64,000 bases of DNA from positions 1 to 64,000 of the forward strand of contig CAMIYM010000009.1 of NCBI GenBank assembly GCA_946403085.1, written 5' to 3'. The position numbers and the translations under genes were made by a program. A model generated the notes under the pieces. It saw only the letters and a list, made by a program, of their open reading frames with translations, was not told where the DNA came from and ran no database searches. The DNA comes from an uncultured Clostridia bacterium (GTDB lineage Bacteria > Bacillota > Clostridia > Saccharofermentanales > Saccharofermentanaceae). This document shows, piece after piece, positions 34,621-43,016 of the stretch (position 1 is its first letter; every line of letters starts with the position of its first letter).

Positions 34621-35073
34621 ATGCGATATGATGACGTAATCCTCAGATGGGCTAAGATAGCTACAGTTCTTTTTACCGGCATGGCAGTTGTTGCGGATGT
34701 ATTCGGAGTTCTTATTTCTAAGTTTGTAGCATATTGCTGGGCAGAAGTTTTTGATAACCCCAGAGTGATCGGACTTACAGTGATCTTCTATCTGGGAACA
34801 GTCGGCGGATATCTTGTTCTCATCCCGCTTTTTAAGATGTTATCCAACATGAGTAAGGACAAGGTATTTGACAGGGCAAATACGAAGCTTATGACGATCA
34901 TCACATGTGCTCTGGTAGGCATTGCGGTAGATTGTACGGTAGGCGGATTTATCTGGAACGGTGCCTGGATACTTGCTGTTGTAGCTCTGTTTATGGCTCT
35001 TGTAGTCTTGAGCATAAGAGTAGTATTTTCGAAGGCAATCACTATGAAAGAAGAAATGGATCTTACGATCTGA
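34621..35073 (+). CDS. DUF2975 family membrane protein
   Basis: A 150-residue protein with four membrane segments, of the DUF2975 type. In many Firmicutes such a protein is encoded immediately before a short Xre-type HTH regulator, as here; the pair is thought to work together, the membrane protein possibly modulating the regulator. AAGGAGG lies about 8-10 bases before the ATG. It starts an operon of three genes. The stimulus is unknown. Confidence 0.8.
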   Translation: MRYDDVILRWAKIATVLFTGMAVVADVFGVLISKFVAYCWAEVFDNPRVIGLTVIFYLGTVGGYLVLIPLFKMLSNMSKDKVFDRANTKLMTIITCALVGIAVDCTVGGFIWNGAWILAVVALFMALVVLSIRVVFSKAITMKEEMDLTI

Positions 35074-35089
35074 GGAAAGGAGGAGAAAC

Positions 35090-35293
35090 ATGATTATTGT
35101 AAATCTTGATGTAATGATGGCTAAGCGTAAGATCTCCTCCGGTGAGCTCGCTGCAAAGGTAGGGATCACACAAGCCAATCTCTCAATACTTAAGAATCAG
35201 AAGGCCAAGGCCGTAAGATTCTCTACACTTAATGATATCTGTAAGGCATTGGATTGCCAGCCGGGAGATATCCTGGAATTCAGAGAGGACTGA
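35090..35293 (+). CDS. Short Xre-type HTH regulator (YozG-like)
   Basis: A 67-residue protein that is a single Cro/C1-type helix-turn-helix domain. The recognition region is ELAAKVGITQANLSILKNQK, and the C-terminal CQPGDILEF motif is typical of the YozG-like partners of DUF2975 proteins. It probably binds its own promoter region. AAAGGAGG precedes the ATG. The 16-base gap after the DUF2975 gene indicates one transcript. Confidence 0.9.
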   Translation: MIIVNLDVMMAKRKISSGELAAKVGITQANLSILKNQKAKAVRFSTLNDICKALDCQPGDILEFRED

Positions 35294-35299
35294 TCACAA

Positions 35300-36634
35300 A
35301 TGGACAAAAAAGTTGTATTCCAGAGGCTGGGAGTAATCCTGGCCTATCCCTTAGCATACGCTTATGTAAGGCTTGTTCTTTCATTCACTAGGACGTTTTA
35401 CATTGATGCGGTAATAGGTGAAGGCAGATTCAGTTTAAATATCGCATATCCTATCTTCGCTTTACTGTTCATCATCGTAAACGAGATAGTAAGAAGAGGC
35501 AGGAGGAACGCAGAGGAAAAGCCTTCCAAAGAAACTATATTCTGGTATGCTTTGACATTCCTCTCAGGACTTACTGCAACGTTCGGACCGGAAGAAATGC
35601 TCTCCGTATTTGCAATGCATCTCTGCGCTGTATATTCAGTATTGATCTCGAATAATATCCTTCTCGGAGGAAAGACATCAGGCTTCATTCCGGCAGATCT
35701 TATACATGGTTTCTATGTAAAATCATTTGCAGGATTCCCGAATTTCTTTGTTGACTGGAAAGCGTTTGTGAAGCCTAAGACTGAGGATACAACAGAGGTA
35801 TCGGAAGCAGCTCCAAAAAAGCATATTCTCAGTGCTGTTATTTTTGTTATCATCATGTCTGTTCTCTTGCTCTTCGCTGTCTGCTTCATGGCATCCATCG
35901 ACAATGATATCAGTGCATTTTTTGACAGTATCTTTGGATGGCTCTGTGATTATCTTGTCAGTTTAAATGTAGAGGAGATCTTCGTAAGACTGGTATTTGC
36001 CATTCCGGTATGTCTTTATCTCTATGGCTTGATGGCAAGAAGTGCAAAGTCTGACGGTATGAGGGAAAAGCGTGTTGCAGCCTGGCTTTTGCAGAGCAAA
36101 GGAAAAGGCAAGACAGTATCTTCACTTCTTGTGTACATTGCAGCAGGCGTCTTTGTAGGAGGATATATCCTTTTCTTTATTAAGCGTTTGGCATACATGT
36201 TGGGCGGATTTGCAGGCGATGTTCCGGACGGAATGCTCGTATCACATTATGCAAGGGAAGGCTTTTTCGAGCTCGTAGGCATCATGGCTGTAAACATGTG
36301 CGTATACCTTGCTATCATCCTTATGGGAAAATCGGATTCAGACGGCAAGTTCTCAGTTCCTGCCAAGATCCTTGTAACTCTGCTTATGTTAGAGAGCATC
36401 ATCTTCGCTGTGATCGCGATGAGCAAGCTCGGTCTTTACTACAGCATTTTCGGATATACTCCGAAAAGGATCCTCGCGATGTGGGCGACTCTCACACTTG
36501 GATTTGCGGCATTGATGACTATCATTACTGTTCACCGTGGTAAACCGCACTTCAGAGAAGGTGTTCTGTTTACATCAGCATCTTATATAGCGATATGTAT
36601 CCTGTCGGGTGTTCTGGTAGCGATCGGCGCATAA
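35300..36634 (+). CDS. DUF4153/DUF4173-type membrane protein
   Basis: A 444-residue polytopic membrane protein with about ten hydrophobic segments and one longer cytoplasmic loop (FVKPKTEDTTEVSEAAPKK). The pattern fits DUF4153/DUF4173-type proteins, which have no established function. It begins 6 bases after the HTH gene, whose 3' end supplies GAGAGGA as ribosome site. The association suggests that the DUF2975-HTH pair controls this protein. Confidence 0.65.
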   Translation: MDKKVVFQRLGVILAYPLAYAYVRLVLSFTRTFYIDAVIGEGRFSLNIAYPIFALLFIIVNEIVRRGRRNAEEKPSKETIFWYALTFLSGLTATFGPEEMLSVFAMHLCAVYSVLISNNILLGGKTSGFIPADLIHGFYVKSFAGFPNFFVDWKAFVKPKTEDTTEVSEAAPKKHILSAVIFVIIMSVLLLFAVCFMASIDNDISAFFDSIFGWLCDYLVSLNVEEIFVRLVFAIPVCLYLYGLMARSAKSDGMREKRVAAWLLQSKGKGKTVSSLLVYIAAGVFVGGYILFFIKRLAYMLGGFAGDVPDGMLVSHYAREGFFELVGIMAVNMCVYLAIILMGKSDSDGKFSVPAKILVTLLMLESIIFAVIAMSKLGLYYSIFGYTPKRILAMWATLTLGFAALMTIITVHRGKPHFREGVLFTSASYIAICILSGVLVAIGA

Positions 36635-36639
36635 ATGAT

Positions 36640-36673
36640 AAAGGCTGTCTTGATCATCAAGGCAGCCTTTTTA
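36640..36673. terminator. Terminator between convergent genes
   Basis: AAAGGCTG-T-CTTGAT pairs with ATCAAG-G-CAGCCTTT, followed by TTTTTAAT on the plus strand. It serves the plus-strand operon and perhaps the minus-strand gene. Confidence 0.85.
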
Positions 36674-36676
36674 ATA

Positions 36677-38986
36677 TCAATTCCACTTGAACGGGAGCTT
36701 CTCGAATTCCTCGAGTGGAACAGGCTTTGAGAAGTAGTAACCCTGGAAGAGTTTACAACCCATTTCCTTAAGCATATCGAACTGTTCCTTTGTCTCGACG
36801 CCTTCCGTTATCTGAGGCATATCGAGGTTGTTGGCCATGTCGATGATGCTGTTTAAGATTATCTTGGACTTCTTGTAATCATCGGTCTTGCTAAGGAATA
36901 CCATGTCGATCTTAAGAATATCTACCGGCATGTCCTTGAGCATATTAAGTGAGGAATAACCGCTTCCGAAGTCATCCATCTCGACTGTAAATCCGTCTTT
37001 ACGAAGCCTGTTGATCGTCTTTATGTGTTCTGCTGCATTGTTCATGACGGATGATTCCGTAATCTCAAGACGCAGATTCTTGTGAGCGATCCCGTATTTT
37101 TCAGTCAGGGAAGTGATCACTTCGTAAATATCCAGGAAGTAGAAGTCTTTAGGCGAGATATTGATAGACAGGCTCAGCTTCTCATGACCGTCTTTACGCT
37201 TCTTCCAGTCAGCTAATATCTTGCAGGCGCACTCCCAGATATATCTGTCGATAGTCGCTATCATGCCGTTCTGTTCGAAGATCGGAATAAATCTGAATGG
37301 AGGGATAAGGCCTTCTGTGGGATGCTTCCACCTTACAAGGACTTCACCGCCTTCAAGATGGCCGTCAGCTCCATACTGAGGCTGAAGATAAGGAATGATC
37401 TGACCTTCGGAAATGGCATGGAAGATCTCGCTGGTTATACGCTGCTCCCATACTTTATCTTCTCTGATCTTACTGTCATATACGGCAACACAGCGGTTGT
37501 AGTCGTTCTTAATGGCGGCTATCGCCAGCTGGGCTCTGTCGATCATGGCGATCGGAGTAAGAGACTCGTCTTTTGCCAGTGTTGAAGTATCGAAAATACC
37601 TACATGGATAATGACAGGAGAACTTATTACCTCGTTGTCTGCCCATCTGGTCATGATCTGTTTTTCCAATGCTTCTATATCAACGTACGATTTCTTTACG
37701 AAAGCACAGAAGATGTCTCCGCGCCATCTGCAGATAACCGAGCCGGGATGTGCAAATACTTTCAGGTCTTCCGCTATAGCTTTCAGGATCTCGTCGGCTT
37801 TATCTCTTCCGAAGATATCATTGATGAGCTTGAAGTCATTTATGTCCGAGACCTGCATATAGTAAGCTTCATTGGGATTTGCTTTAAGGAGCTCTTCAAC
37901 CTGCTCCAGGAAAGTAATACGGTTGGCAAGTCCTGTAAGCTCGTCGTGTGTAGCAAGATATCTTCTCTGTTCATCAAGCTTGACCTGGGCCGTATCATCG
38001 TGAATAGAGAAGAATGAACCGATGGGTTTATCTCCTTTATCTTTCATCAATCGGTGTGTGATCCTGAGATATGTATATTCATCTTTGTCTGTCTTGAACC
38101 TGGTGGAGATATCAAAGTCAGCCCCAAGGTCGGCACCACCCATTACTTCCAGAAGCTTATCTGTGCATTTATCAGGGTTGCCTGAACTGATATTAAGGAT
38201 CTCATAAGCTCTGTCATTTGCGTAAAGAGCATTTACGTCAGTGTCATAGAATATGATTCCGTCAGTATGGTTCTCGACAACATCATCTGCAAGTCTTCCC
38301 TTGATAAAAACCGGTTTGTAGATGAATGTAAATACAAAGAACAGAAAACCGCATATTACATATCCTATAAGTGACCTGTTGATCGGAGCATCTGAAAATG
38401 AAGAGAATTCAAATCCCATTACACTGATAATGGCGATAATAACGACGATGTATTTCTCGCGGTATGCTGACGATATCTGGATACACTTATTGACGAGTAC
38501 GGCGATCATGAGAACCAGAAGTGACTCAAGAAGGCAGAAGCTCAGGAGCTTACCCCATGAGGATTCCATACCGTAATATGTGCTTCCGTCGCTTAAAGTG
38601 ATAAGCCTGGTCGTGTAGAGGTGTCCAAAGAACGGGTTAAGCAGAACAGAAAGAGCTATTGCCCCCAGGACACTGATCACAATGAACTGTAAAGGCGTGC
38701 GTCTGAATCGCAGTTCGCAGTAATCCGTAACAAAGACGATCATGTTGTACATTAAGAAACAGTCGCCGAGAAGTGTCAGTGTGTATCCGGCGCGTGATAT
38801 GATCTCCATATCAGAGAAGAATGCCAGGGCATTTCCTCCGAGAGGGATGATAATTGAAAGCAAAACGTTGAAGACACTGACGGCTGTACGCTCGAGGAAT
38901 TTACGCCGTTTTAAAACCGTAGCAATTATCATTGCTACAAGGGATAAGGATATAACAACCAGCTCAAACAGATACTGTATCCTCAT
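36677..38986 (-). CDS. Membrane GGDEF-EAL protein, probable cyclic-di-GMP phosphodiesterase
   Basis: A 769-residue protein. About seven N-terminal membrane helices are followed by a PAS-like domain (TDGIIFYDTDVNALYAND), a GGDEF domain and an EAL domain. The GGDEF signature is degenerate (RWRGDIF), so no cyclase activity is expected. The EAL domain keeps the catalytic set: E in GGEVLVRW (EVL instead of EAL), SINIS, LEITES, MDDFGSGYSSL, DILKID and ITEGVET. It should degrade cyclic-di-GMP. The ATG at 38986 with GAGG five bases upstream is preferred to the ATG at 39085, which has no ribosome site. Confidence 0.85.
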   Translation of the reverse strand: MRIQYLFELVVISLSLVAMIIATVLKRRKFLERTAVSVFNVLLSIIIPLGGNALAFFSDMEIISRAGYTLTLLGDCFLMYNMIVFVTDYCELRFRRTPLQFIVISVLGAIALSVLLNPFFGHLYTTRLITLSDGSTYYGMESSWGKLLSFCLLESLLVLMIAVLVNKCIQISSAYREKYIVVIIAIISVMGFEFSSFSDAPINRSLIGYVICGFLFFVFTFIYKPVFIKGRLADDVVENHTDGIIFYDTDVNALYANDRAYEILNISSGNPDKCTDKLLEVMGGADLGADFDISTRFKTDKDEYTYLRITHRLMKDKGDKPIGSFFSIHDDTAQVKLDEQRRYLATHDELTGLANRITFLEQVEELLKANPNEAYYMQVSDINDFKLINDIFGRDKADEILKAIAEDLKVFAHPGSVICRWRGDIFCAFVKKSYVDIEALEKQIMTRWADNEVISSPVIIHVGIFDTSTLAKDESLTPIAMIDRAQLAIAAIKNDYNRCVAVYDSKIREDKVWEQRITSEIFHAISEGQIIPYLQPQYGADGHLEGGEVLVRWKHPTEGLIPPFRFIPIFEQNGMIATIDRYIWECACKILADWKKRKDGHEKLSLSINISPKDFYFLDIYEVITSLTEKYGIAHKNLRLEITESSVMNNAAEHIKTINRLRKDGFTVEMDDFGSGYSSLNMLKDMPVDILKIDMVFLSKTDDYKKSKIILNSIIDMANNLDMPQITEGVETKEQFDMLKEMGCKLFQGYYFSKPVPLEEFEKLPFKWN

Positions 38987-39297
38987 AAGGTCCTCGAATA
39001 TATGATCTATAGATATTGTAACATACGGGGTGTTCGAAAAATCGGAGTACCGGTTAACAAAGTAAAAATAATTTGTTGAAGACATTAATTATTCTATTTA
39101 TATAAATATATATAATATAGAATTAATAGAATAGAGTAAAACGGTTAAAATATGATACACAAACCCCAACATGTAGTAAAATGTCACAAAAAATCTGTTT
39201 ACAAGAGACCATGTCAGGTGATATCATTACCCCATAAAGTTTAGCACACATTTGTTCTTTTTTGAGCAAGTGTTTCTTTTTTTAGGAGATATTAGTA

Positions 39298-39878
39298 TGG
39301 TTGAGTTTAATTGCACAGTTAAGGACATTTTCAGAAGACCTAATATGATCGACAAGGCCGTCAGAGAGCTTGCGGATAAGGGCTTTACCGACCATGCGCT
39401 TACTTATGCGCGTATAAGAGACAATATCTATAATGCTCTGGCTTATGCTTCAGATAACATGAAGGACTATGAGTATAGCGTTGCTATCAGCTATCTCCAG
39501 TCCAGGGACTCAGAGCAGATGGTGGCCAGAGATAATTACTATACCCACAGGACTATAAGACGTTATGTCCGTAAGGCTTGTAAGCTTATAGGCGATTACT
39601 ATTCCGACATACTCGGCATCAGGCTTTTGCCTTGTGATACCAGGTCTGTACCCTGTGATATAGCTGCCGGTTCTTTCTGGGAGAAGGTGGATTCTCTTAT
39701 GAATAACAGCATCGAGAATGCCTGCGTAGTCATTCTCTGCTGCTATGAGAGAAGATCAGTTAATTATGTATGCAGCACTTATTTTATGGGCAGCGATAAG
39801 GTCAAGAAGATCGTAAGCGCCTTTGATTCTGTTCTTACTGTCTATGACATCCCGTCAGAGGACAGAAGCGCCGTTTAA
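39298..39878 (+). CDS. Hypothetical helical protein
   Basis: A 193-residue soluble, mostly helical protein without a recognised domain. The middle (YYTHRTIRRYVRKACKLIG) is basic, and the second half contains a Cys-rich hydrophobic strand (CVVILCCYE). The ATG at 39298 with AGGAG about 9 bases upstream is preferred to an in-frame ATG at 39252. The 212-base gap upstream is extremely A+T-rich, with an imperfect ATTCTAT...ATAGAAT repeat near 39088-39123, and may contain its promoter. No function is proposed. Confidence 0.6.
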
Positions 39879-39900
39879 TCCTGCAGGAATCTCCGTTTTC

Positions 39901-39952
39901 ATTAAGACAGGGCATTTGTAATAATCAGAATGCTCTGTCTTAATGATATAAT
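39901..39952 (+). promoter_or_regulatory. Large inverted repeat fused to an extended -10 promoter
   Basis: ATTAAGACAGGGCATT (39901-39916) pairs with AATGCTCTGTCTTAAT (39929-39944) with one weak position. The repeat ends where TGaTATAAT (39944-39952) begins. No T-run follows. It is either an operator in the -35 region or a hairpin terminator of the upstream gene. Confidence 0.6.
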
Positions 39953-39998
39953 CTGTTATGTGCGTAAGTTCGCCAATCGCTTTATGGAGGATAATAAT

Positions 39999-40484
39999 AT
40001 GATCATTACATTTGACAAGCTTCCCGCTAATCTTGAAGAACTTAAGGCTATGCCTCAGGCAACACTTTCCGAGCCTGAATATGGCGCAGCTCTTTTTGTT
40101 GCAGTAATGATGCACTACTCTGTAAATAAGGGTGAGACATTTGAGATGCTCGATTTCCTTAACGGACCTTACGAAGTGACAGAATTCCAGAAGCAGTTTA
40201 TCGCTGACAGAATGGCAGAAGGTGACCATGTAGTCCGTTCATTTTTCAACGGTACTTCACCTGACAATGACTATACTCCCTCTATGCCTTACACGATCGA
40301 GACTGAGAGAGGCTTTAATCAGGAGATCGACGGAAGGATGAGGATCCTTATCGCATCTTCAGGCGCAGATACAAAGAGATTTGTTACTATGAGACATAAG
40401 CCTTCCACAAATCAGTGGTTCCTGGAAGACCAGATGCTCCTTTCACAGATCAGAACACCCAAGTCACAGGATCCCTGGGCATAA
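39999..40484 (+). CDS. Hypothetical conserved-looking soluble protein
   Basis: A 161-residue soluble protein. The N-terminus is helical (NLEELKAMPQATLSEPEYGA), and the C-terminus is beta-rich and ends with KHKP-type substrate-like wording: VTMRHKPSTNQWFLEDQMLL. I recognise the style of a family seen beside housekeeping genes in Clostridia but cannot name a function. GGAGG eight bases before the ATG at 39999 decides the start. It sits 18 bases ahead of the methyltransferase gene and is probably co-transcribed with it. Confidence 0.65.
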   Translation: MIITFDKLPANLEELKAMPQATLSEPEYGAALFVAVMMHYSVNKGETFEMLDFLNGPYEVTEFQKQFIADRMAEGDHVVRSFFNGTSPDNDYTPSMPYTIETERGFNQEIDGRMRILIASSGADTKRFVTMRHKPSTNQWFLEDQMLLSQIRTPKSQDPWA

Positions 40485-40502
40485 CAGGGGATTATCTGCA
40501 AG

Positions 40503-41720
40503 ATGAAGTTAGAACGCCCGTTTCCCAGGTTGAACATAACCCAGAAGGCTGCCAGGTCCTTGAAGAACGGCCACCCGTGGGTATATGGAGATGAGATCAT
40601 AACAAGTCCTTCAGATCTGTCTGACGGATGTATTGTTGACTGCTTTGAAGGTTCCAGCTGGCAGGGCGCGGGATTCTATAATTCCAATTCGAAGATCGCT
40701 GTCAGGATCATATCCAGGAACAGCAATGACATTTTTGATCTCAAATTCTGGTATAGAAGGATCCTTTATGCCGTTCAATACAGAAAGACTGTAATGCAGG
40801 GTGATGATTTCAAATGCTGCAGGATCATTCACGGTGAGGCAGACCAGATTCCCGGTTTTACCTGTGACAGATACGGCGATATAGCCGTAACGCAGATCGC
40901 ATGCCTTGGTGTGGAACTTAATAAAGATACTATCTATAAAGCTCTTATGGATGTTTTCGAGGAGATAGGTGAACCTCTTAAGGGTATTTATGAGCGTAAT
41001 GACTTATCTCTCAGGACGAAGGAAGGTCTTGAACTTTCTAAGGGCTGGTATGATGGTAAAGATTATCCCTGTATAACCGAGATAACAGAGAATGGTATCA
41101 GGTATTCCGTAGATATCGAGAATGGCCAGAAGACAGGCTTTTTCCTCGACCAGAAGTATAACAGGCTTGCTGCAGCCAAGATCGCCAAAGATAAGAATGT
41201 CCTTGACTGCTTTACCCATACCGGATCTTTTGGTCTTAACTGCGCTTATTATGGCGCCAGACATGTAACAAGTGTTGATATATCGCAGCAAGCTGTTGAT
41301 ATGGCAAAGGCCAATGCGGAGAGGAATGGTCTTTTGGATAAGATCGATTATGTATGTGAAGATGTTTTCGAGCTCCTGACTTCAATGGCGGCGAAGAAGG
41401 ATCACACATACGATTACATAATCCTCGATCCTCCGGCATTCACCAAGTCAAGAGAGACGGTGGATTCTGCCGGCAGGGGATATAAGGAGATCAATCTCAA
41501 GGCCATGAAGCTTCTTCCAAGAGGCGGTTACCTTGCGACATGTTCCTGCTCTCATTTCATGACTGATGAACTGTTCAGGAAGATGCTTGCTTCAGCAGCA
41601 AGGGATGCGAGTGTTAGCTTAAGACAGATCGAAGCCAGGACGCAGGCTCCTGATCATCCGATCCTTTGGAACGTGCCTGAGACAGATTACCTTAAGTTCT
41701 ATATATTCCAGGTGGTCTGA
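40503..41720 (+). CDS. rlmI: RlmI-type class I SAM-dependent rRNA methyltransferase
   Basis: A 405-residue enzyme of the RlmI/YwbD group that methylates C5 of a cytosine in 23S rRNA. An N-terminal PUA-like domain (NGHPWVYGDEI) is followed by the Rossmann methyltransferase core. Visible motifs are FFLDQKYNR, LDCFTHTGSFGLNCA (SAM binding), ILDPPAFTKS and a Cys-rich CSCSHFM containing the likely catalytic Cys. The length is normal for the family. AGGGGAT lies some 12 bases upstream of the ATG. The exact rRNA position cannot be read from sequence. Confidence 0.9.
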   Translation: MKLERPFPRLNITQKAARSLKNGHPWVYGDEIITSPSDLSDGCIVDCFEGSSWQGAGFYNSNSKIAVRIISRNSNDIFDLKFWYRRILYAVQYRKTVMQGDDFKCCRIIHGEADQIPGFTCDRYGDIAVTQIACLGVELNKDTIYKALMDVFEEIGEPLKGIYERNDLSLRTKEGLELSKGWYDGKDYPCITEITENGIRYSVDIENGQKTGFFLDQKYNRLAAAKIAKDKNVLDCFTHTGSFGLNCAYYGARHVTSVDISQQAVDMAKANAERNGLLDKIDYVCEDVFELLTSMAAKKDHTYDYIILDPPAFTKSRETVDSAGRGYKEINLKAMKLLPRGGYLATCSCSHFMTDELFRKMLASAARDASVSLRQIEARTQAPDHPILWNVPETDYLKFYIFQVV

Positions 41721-41732
41721 CGGCGTTTGCGT

Positions 41733-41766
41733 ACAGGCGCTGCCACATTTTAGCCTGTTTTTTCTC
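41733..41766 (+). terminator. Rho-independent terminator after rlmI
   Basis: ACAGGC (41733-41738) pairs with GCCTGT (41753-41758) across a 14-base loop, followed by a run of T. Confidence 0.7.
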
Positions 41767-41852
41767 TCAATCTTGTTGGCATTTTGATGCCGAAATGAAG
41801 ATGATTTGAAAAATCACAGATTTAACCTCTATACATCAAGGGAGGTTACCTT

Positions 41853-42986
41853 ATGTGTGATGAACTTTTTTACGAACCGGAGAAGAAGCAGGTTAATAAC
41901 AATGTCTGTTATGACAAGAATGCGACTCTGGTCATCAAGCAGGACGCTATCATAAATAATGTCCGTTATATAAAGAAAACGACCGGTGCCAAACTAATCG
42001 CGGTAGTAAAGGAGAATGGTTACGGATTAGGTGTGGCCAATCTCTATAACATTATAAAAGACCAGAATATTTTTATGTATGCCGTCACATCTTCCTGTGA
42101 AGCTGTCGCTTTAAGAAGAGAAGGCTGTGATACTGATATCCTTATGCTCACACCGGTCTCTGAATTCGGCGAGCTTCTTAAGCTCGTGAACGAGAATGTG
42201 GTAATAGCTTTGGGCAACGCCAGGCAGATCCCTGAACTGCGTTATATCTATGGCCTTACAGGCAAGCGGCCGAGAGTGCATATCCAGATCGATTCAGGTA
42301 TGGGAAGATACGGATTTAATGTGGATGATCTGCCTGATCTTAGGCATGAGGATTATCTTTCAATAGAAGGTTGCTTTACTCATCTTGCAGGAAGCAGCAC
42401 GAATTATAAGAAGAGTGTTCAAAAACAGCTCCGTATCTTCAGGACTGCATTGGCAAAGCTCAGGGCATCAGGCATTGATACCGGAATATGTCACGTGGCA
42501 AATTCCAAGGCTGCCATGACCTTTGGTTCTTTGGGATTCGATGCGGTAAGAGTAGGAAGTGCGATCTTAGGAAAAGTCTGCGTCAAGTGCGAACTGGAAG
42601 AAGCTGTCTGGCTCGAATCAAAGGTGTTTTCCGTATATAACAGGCAGGAAGGTGAACATATCGGCTATCAAGGCGATGTTGCCCTGAAAAGAGACAGTTC
42701 GCTTGCTGTAGTAAGGATCGGAACAGGATGCGGTATAGGTCTTATCCAAAGAGATGCAGTTAACTATAATCTCGGATATGTCATTAAGACTTTCTTCAGA
42801 AAGATCAATGAAGTCCCGGTAATGAGTGTCTGGATCAATGGAAGAAAGAGTCCCGTGATCGGCAGGATAGGAGTGTCACACATGACTGTCGACATTACCG
42901 AGATTCCTGCCAAAGAGGGAGACACGGTCAAGGTAAAGGTAAACCCTTTGCTCGTGCATCCTTATGTCAGGAGAATGGTTGTCTGA
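41853..42986 (+). CDS. alr: Alanine racemase-like PLP enzyme
   Basis: A 377-residue fold-type III PLP enzyme resembling alanine racemase, which makes D-alanine for the cell wall. The PLP lysine is K53 in AVVKENGYGLG. Other family marks are HIQIDSGMGRYGF, CHVANSKA and RVGSAILG. The catalytic-Tyr region reads HIGYQGD, but the usual IGYADG and MD(Q) blocks are changed to IGTGCG and GVSHMTVD. It is therefore a divergent member and might act on another amino acid, as VanT- or ornithine-racemase-like enzymes do. GGGAGG precedes the ATG. It stands alone between a terminator and a convergent gene. Confidence 0.8.
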   Translation: MCDELFYEPEKKQVNNNVCYDKNATLVIKQDAIINNVRYIKKTTGAKLIAVVKENGYGLGVANLYNIIKDQNIFMYAVTSSCEAVALRREGCDTDILMLTPVSEFGELLKLVNENVVIALGNARQIPELRYIYGLTGKRPRVHIQIDSGMGRYGFNVDDLPDLRHEDYLSIEGCFTHLAGSSTNYKKSVQKQLRIFRTALAKLRASGIDTGICHVANSKAAMTFGSLGFDAVRVGSAILGKVCVKCELEEAVWLESKVFSVYNRQEGEHIGYQGDVALKRDSSLAVVRIGTGCGIGLIQRDAVNYNLGYVIKTFFRKINEVPVMSVWINGRKSPVIGRIGVSHMTVDITEIPAKEGDTVKVKVNPLLVHPYVRRMVV

Positions 42987-43016
42987 TCGGATATCCGGAA
43001 TGATGAATGTGAGTTC

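Noticed and set aside
37512..37862. Plus-strand frames opposite the GGDEF-EAL gene
   Set aside because: They mirror conserved catalytic segments of the minus-strand gene and lack ribosome sites.
39930..39998. Upstream in-frame ATG starts for the 39999 gene
   Set aside because: They fall inside the inverted repeat and promoter and lack ribosome sites; the GGAGG-supported ATG at 39999 is better.
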